Assembly: GCA_036924255.1 (NCBI GenBank)
Contig: JAUPFN010000001.1
Location: 25,105,727 to 25,169,726 of the forward strand
Direction: 5' to 3'
DNA: 64,000 nucleotides
Origin: Apodemia mormo
Taxonomy: Eukaryota > Arthropoda > Insecta > Lepidoptera > Riodinidae
How positions within the stretch are numbered: position 1 is the first letter of the stretch; each line of letters begins with the position of its first letter. Position numbers and translations under genes: made by a program. The notes beneath the pieces were generated by a model. It was given only the letters and a program-made list of their open reading frames with translations. It did no database searches and was not told the DNA's origin. Shown here piece by piece: positions 60,427 through 64,000 of this stretch.

Positions 60427-60666
60427 CTAAGATTGGGAATTGATCTCAATACAATATAAATCAATTAATACATCTGTACTGTTTCTCAATAAGCATATTG
60501 TGAAACTCTCTAACGCTCTATTTACTCTGTTCCCCGCAAACATCCCTGCTCTAGACCTAAATTCCCCTTGTGCCTCCCACAACTTTACTTCGAACTTCCC
60601 TTGCTTCCTTTCCCTTCCCTTCCTTTCATAGATTTTATCATACACCTTCAATGCCAAACTGATCAA
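60427..60666 (-). pseudogene. LINE reverse-transcriptase fragment
   Basis: Minus strand reads LALKVYDKIYERKGRERKQG, then EAQGEFRSRAGM and AGNRVNRALESF. KVY-KI...QGEFR is the conserved pre-catalytic RT block of insect LINEs. The NRVNRAL stretch recurs at 11035-11060 in the other Helitron-like copy. Short, open, but without catalytic residues. Confidence 0.6.
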
Positions 60667-61327
60667 ACTGATGGCCCTATAGCTATTGCAGTTTATACTT
60701 GAACCTCACCTTTATAGGAGGGCACGATGACCGCGCGATATGAAGAAACAATTCATGAAGTAGTCTCTTAATAAGTTCAAAAATTCTAATACAAAATGTA
60801 TCTTCTATCAATTTAAACTCGTTAATTTAATAAGAGATGGTGTTAGTAGTAATAAGATTCTAATACTAATTGTACCTTCTATTTTTTTATTTTTATAAAT
60901 TGGTATTTTTATGGTAAATAACAAATCTAGACATGAATATAAACTACCACGTCGAAGCTCAAACTTAAAAAATGCGATACTTTTTCAATAAAATGTACCA
61001 CAAAAGTGAATAGATCGTGGCCTAGTGTAGGGCTCGCTGCGCTCGCCCTAATAATACATTTTTTGCTAATGTATCTATCGACGTGTATGAATAAAAGGGA
61101 TTTAACGATTAACGAATATATAAAAATCTACCATCCGAGAGTTTTATTTACACTGGCAATTGCAAGAAAGGGACGTTATCCACTCATGTCGTTGTCTTGC
61201 TCAGAACGTTTTTCCCCTCTGTTATGTAAGAAACAAATGTCAACTTTATTAGGATCGAAATAAAGTACATTTTTATTTTTCAAATATTGCTTCGTAGTAA
61301 TTCCAGTTATAGTATATAAGTTCCTTG

Positions 61328-61771
61328 GTGTGCACTGTGTACTGTGTGCTGTGTGGTCACTTGTCCACTGCATTTACTTGTCAGACAGTCTGGTGCAAGT
61401 CATTTGGAAAAACCAAAATGTACGGGCATTGCCGTCTTTTTTATGGCTATATATAATCCGTACATATTACGAAGCATGCAAAAATCTAGATCTACTACTA
61501 GCGTAAAGGCTTTTTAAGTTAAACGGATTATGTCAGCGCCATGACCCACTAGATGTCAATTATTATTTTATCTGTCGTTTCAGAAGTTGGAACATCCCGC
61601 CGTTTTTTAAAGTGATTTTATTGTATAACAATAAATATAATATCTAACTTACAGCGATTTTAAATATATTTTGTTTTTAAAACTTTAAAGTGTGCTATAT
61701 ATTAAAAGTAAAATGATCAATACGATTCGCTAAATATGTTGTATAAAAACTGGCCAACTGAAACAAAGTGA
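61328..61771. other. Unannotated sequence, possible promoter
   Basis: A GCCATGACCCACTAGATGTC-containing stretch precedes an AT-rich leader. No clear repeat or gene is seen apart from the possible small gene below. Confidence 0.3.
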
Positions 61772-63529
61772 ATGTATTTATTGCCAAATATCTATGAAAC
61801 AAAGAACGGTAAGCGCTAAATTTATTATTTTATCATTTTCCTAATTATTTACAATGCAATTATAAAGTATTTAACAAAAAAATCCAAATGATTTTAATCA
61901 ACAGCAGAGTAGTAGTGCAGTGTATATTACATTAATGCAATTATCGATAAAATATATTTTTTATTACAAAAAATTTTTTTTGGTGTTTAAATCTTATTTG
62001 TGTATTAGAAGTAATAATATTGCTGTTTTAATACCAAAAAATCTATTTTTTACTTAAAAATTTCAGCACATACCTGCGTAAAATACTAATGATATTAATT
62101 CTCAACATTATTTAGACAACTTTCATTAACATGTAATGAAATTTAAAAAAATACTAGTTAGTAATATTTATAGATATCGTCAGTAAATAGTATTTACTGA
62201 CAAATATTCACTTGTGCAATTGTTATTGGTTTTGATTATGATTTAAAATTATTTTTTTAATGTATAAGGGTTGAGTTTACAGAAAAAAAGGACAGATTTA
62301 ATAAAATTACGAAGTTGCATTAATTGAAGTTTGTATGTGCAAAGAATTTCAAAAAGGAACGCCTTTCAAAAAGGTAAGGAAATACAGTTGCAAAAATATG
62401 CTATCACTTCTATAGGATTTTTTCAACATCATCAAGATACCACCACAACACTTATACAAAATGGTTAGGTTTTTGTATTACTTTAAGTACATAATCGAGA
62501 TAGTATATTGCTGGTAAACACTTCACTGTTCAGATGTATTAGTATTTAGTATTGAGTACCTAATTGCCAAAATAACAACTTAATTTATGAAAGTCATATA
62601 TATGTAAATTTTCATATCAAATCCCATATGGGTAGCAAAAATCGAAAGTTGTAAATCAATCATTATCCAGACAAATTTGCTTTTCTCTCTCCTTATTCCC
62701 CGCATTGGTTGAGGCTCCTTTTGAGTATTTGCGATTTTGCCAGGTTGTTCGTAAAGGCAAACGGTTGGCTAACATCGTCAATACCATCAGAAATACTAGA
62801 TTTTTTAATATCAAAATAGCAAGCAAGCAGATGGCTCTCCTGTTGGAAAGAGAAACTATCGCCTATAGATATCAAAGATATTAATGATGCGTTGTTATCC
62901 GTGTGGCAAGATGGCAATGCCACGTGCGTAAGTCTACCGGTTACCTTATCCTCCAAACTGGAATACGACAACGACATGCATTGACGCTATTGCGGCAGGA
63001 ATAGATAAGGTAATGTTAGCAAATATCCGGGCAAGACGTTCCAGAACTCTACAAATTAGCGGTCACCATGGTAGCGATACGTAGAGTTAATCGGTTGCCT
63101 TTTGCGACTTACCTAGCAGAACGCCAGTTGGTCTATTCTTCAAGATTAGCCTGGACCAACACGGGGATAGTAGAGTTCTACAACATCTCCCCAAGTTAGG
63201 GAGCCACCGTCTACCTATTATGAAGTATGAACATCTCGCCACACGATCAGCAATGCAACGCTAACATCTTTAGTGCCTATAGATGAAGGCTGTCTCTTTC
63301 CACTAGGAAAATCACTCGCTTGTTTGCTGTTGGTGCAAAAAAAAAAAATCATTACTATCTTCGCAAATAAACATTTAAATTGATAACGAAAATCTGGGTT
63401 TTGCCAAATTTACACTGATTTTGTAATAATACACATTTATTTCTTACAGATAATTACAAGGTGACCAGCGTGAAAACTATGCTGAGCACTACCGCCTACT
63501 GTCAAGCCTTATTGTATATGAAGCTTTGA
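61772..63529 (+). CDS. Possible spliced small ORF (38 codons)
   Basis: Exon 61772-61808 starts ATG (MYLLPNIYETKN) and ends AACG|GTAAGC, a consensus donor. An acceptor TTCTTACAG precedes 63450, and the joined frame continues NYKVTSVKTMLSTTAYCQAL to TGA at 63527-63529 (117 nt in all). AATAAA at 63936-63941 could end the transcript. The 3' exon is also open in another frame (GDQRENYAEHYRLLSS), so which frame is real, if any, is undecided. No family is recognised. Confidence 0.22.
61809..62690. other. Unannotated AT-rich stretch
   Basis: Long A/T tracts; a GTCAGTAAATAGTATTTACTGAC near-palindromic word lies at about 62179-62201. Nothing else is recognised. Confidence 0.4.
62700..63345. repeat. 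Dispersed repeat family X, inverted pair
   Basis: A partial copy (GGTTGAGGCTCCTTTTGAGT, 62705) is followed by a fuller copy in the opposite orientation from about 62808 (ATATCAAAATAGCAAGCAAG, TGTGGCAAGATGGCAATGCC, CTATTGCGGCAGGAATAGAT, AGCCTGGACCAACACGGGG) and a third partial to 63345. The minus-strand ORF at 62693-62977 is repeat sequence. Confidence 0.7.
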
Positions 63530-64000
63530 TTGTAACACTCACAGCAAATCATGTAAAAATGGAGAAGAAAGAATATTTTTTGTGGAATATATGTGTCATA
63601 AAGTTATTATAACAATATGAGATAGGTGTCTAACATTAATCGATTCGATGAAATTAAAAGTCCCTTGTTTTGTTTCCTACTCTGTAGGTAAAATATATTC
63701 TGAATTCTCATTTTACCTTTTATCGTGGTCTATTAAAACATGCATAATTTATCTTGAAAGTTGAAAGACCTGATTTCAATTAAAGAGATCGTTTGAAAAA
63801 CCTTAATACGGTTCCTAAATAACTTTGATATTTTATATCATTGTTTTTTTTTAAATAACTCTATTTCTTATTACCATATTTTCAAGTGTATTAAGCAAAA
63901 TATTGTGTGGCTATACTTTTACTTATTAAAAATCTAATAAACGTTATTGTTTTATTTTACTGGAGCCAAAGAATTAACATTTAAATTGATTATCGATAGA
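63530..64000. other. 3' flank, AT-rich
   Basis: Contains AATAAA at 63936-63941 followed by a GTTATTGTTTTATTT downstream element. If the small spliced gene is real, this is its 3' UTR. Confidence 0.3.

Larger units (their letters stand above)
59510..61049 (-). mobile_element. Helitron/Helentron-like element with LINE scraps, copy 2
   Basis: On the minus strand it starts AGGGCGAGCGCAGCGAGCCC and ends ACAAAACTCTGCTTTTTGCTAG. It shares ends and interior with 10590-11501. It is longer, containing LINE relics (about 60427-60666) and a family B SINE. Confidence 0.65.
59299..61327. mobile_element. hAT-type element, long copy with nested insertion
   Basis: Ends CAAGGAGTTACATTC and GTTCCTTG match the ends of the MITE at 2472-2998 in opposite orientation. 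Flanks GCTTGCAT and GTGTGCAC agree at 5 of 8 positions, consistent with a worn 8-bp duplication. Between 59510 and 61049 it is interrupted by a Helitron-like element; removing that restores co-linearity with the short copy. Confidence 0.78.

Overview
This is a eukaryotic, AT-rich window from an insect, most probably a moth or butterfly. The pointers are a canonical RpL30 gene, spliceosomal introns, Helitron-type repeats that begin CTAGCTGTTGCC, tRNA-headed SINEs, many fold-back elements and several LINE clades. The species cannot be fixed from sequence alone. Only two host protein genes are well supported; almost everything else is transposon-derived or unannotated AT-rich DNA.

Layout. 1-5.8 kb: a 354-bp higher-order tandem repeat (439-1660), then a 3.7-kb fold-back element (2109-5775) whose left arm holds a 527-bp hAT-type MITE with an 8-bp target duplication. 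6.4-32.2 kb: one plus-strand gene of eight coding exons (6741-32161). The splice phases close to 1,050 nt, giving a 349-residue RGG/Gly/Pro/Tyr-rich low-complexity protein with no RRM or zinc finger. A cluster of TATCGATA motifs and a GC-rich patch lie upstream. Its introns carry Helitron copies, LINE fragments, three tRNA-type SINE copies, a 3.25-kb pogo-type transposon with a PHD-like finger and one internal TGA, a palindrome with divergent tRNA-like ends, and a truncated LINE invaded by a fold-back element in an (AT)n tract. A donor-like site just after the stop, plus exon-like segments at 40.2, 43.4 and 44.6 kb, suggest a spliced 3' UTR or a separate transcript.

33-46 kb: mostly unannotated AT-rich DNA with fold-back elements, a solo LTR (42257-42779), one SINE and copies of a dispersed repeat. 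46.4-55.1 kb: a decayed LINE (about 46.4-49.8 and 54.75-55.1 kb) interrupted by a young, apparently complete LINE (49791-54748) with two intact ORFs and a 6-bp target duplication. 55.3-59.0 kb: RpL30 on the minus strand, with three coding exons, a 5' UTR intron and a 5'-TOP-like start. 59.3-61.3 kb: a second hAT copy enlarged by a Helitron/Helentron-like element that carries LINE scraps and a SINE. 61.4-64 kb: mostly repeats, with a possible two-exon small ORF.

The two host genes act in RNA biology and translation and show no sign of being an operon or pathway. The clearest story here is layered transposition, where target-site duplications and interrupted arms give the order of events.
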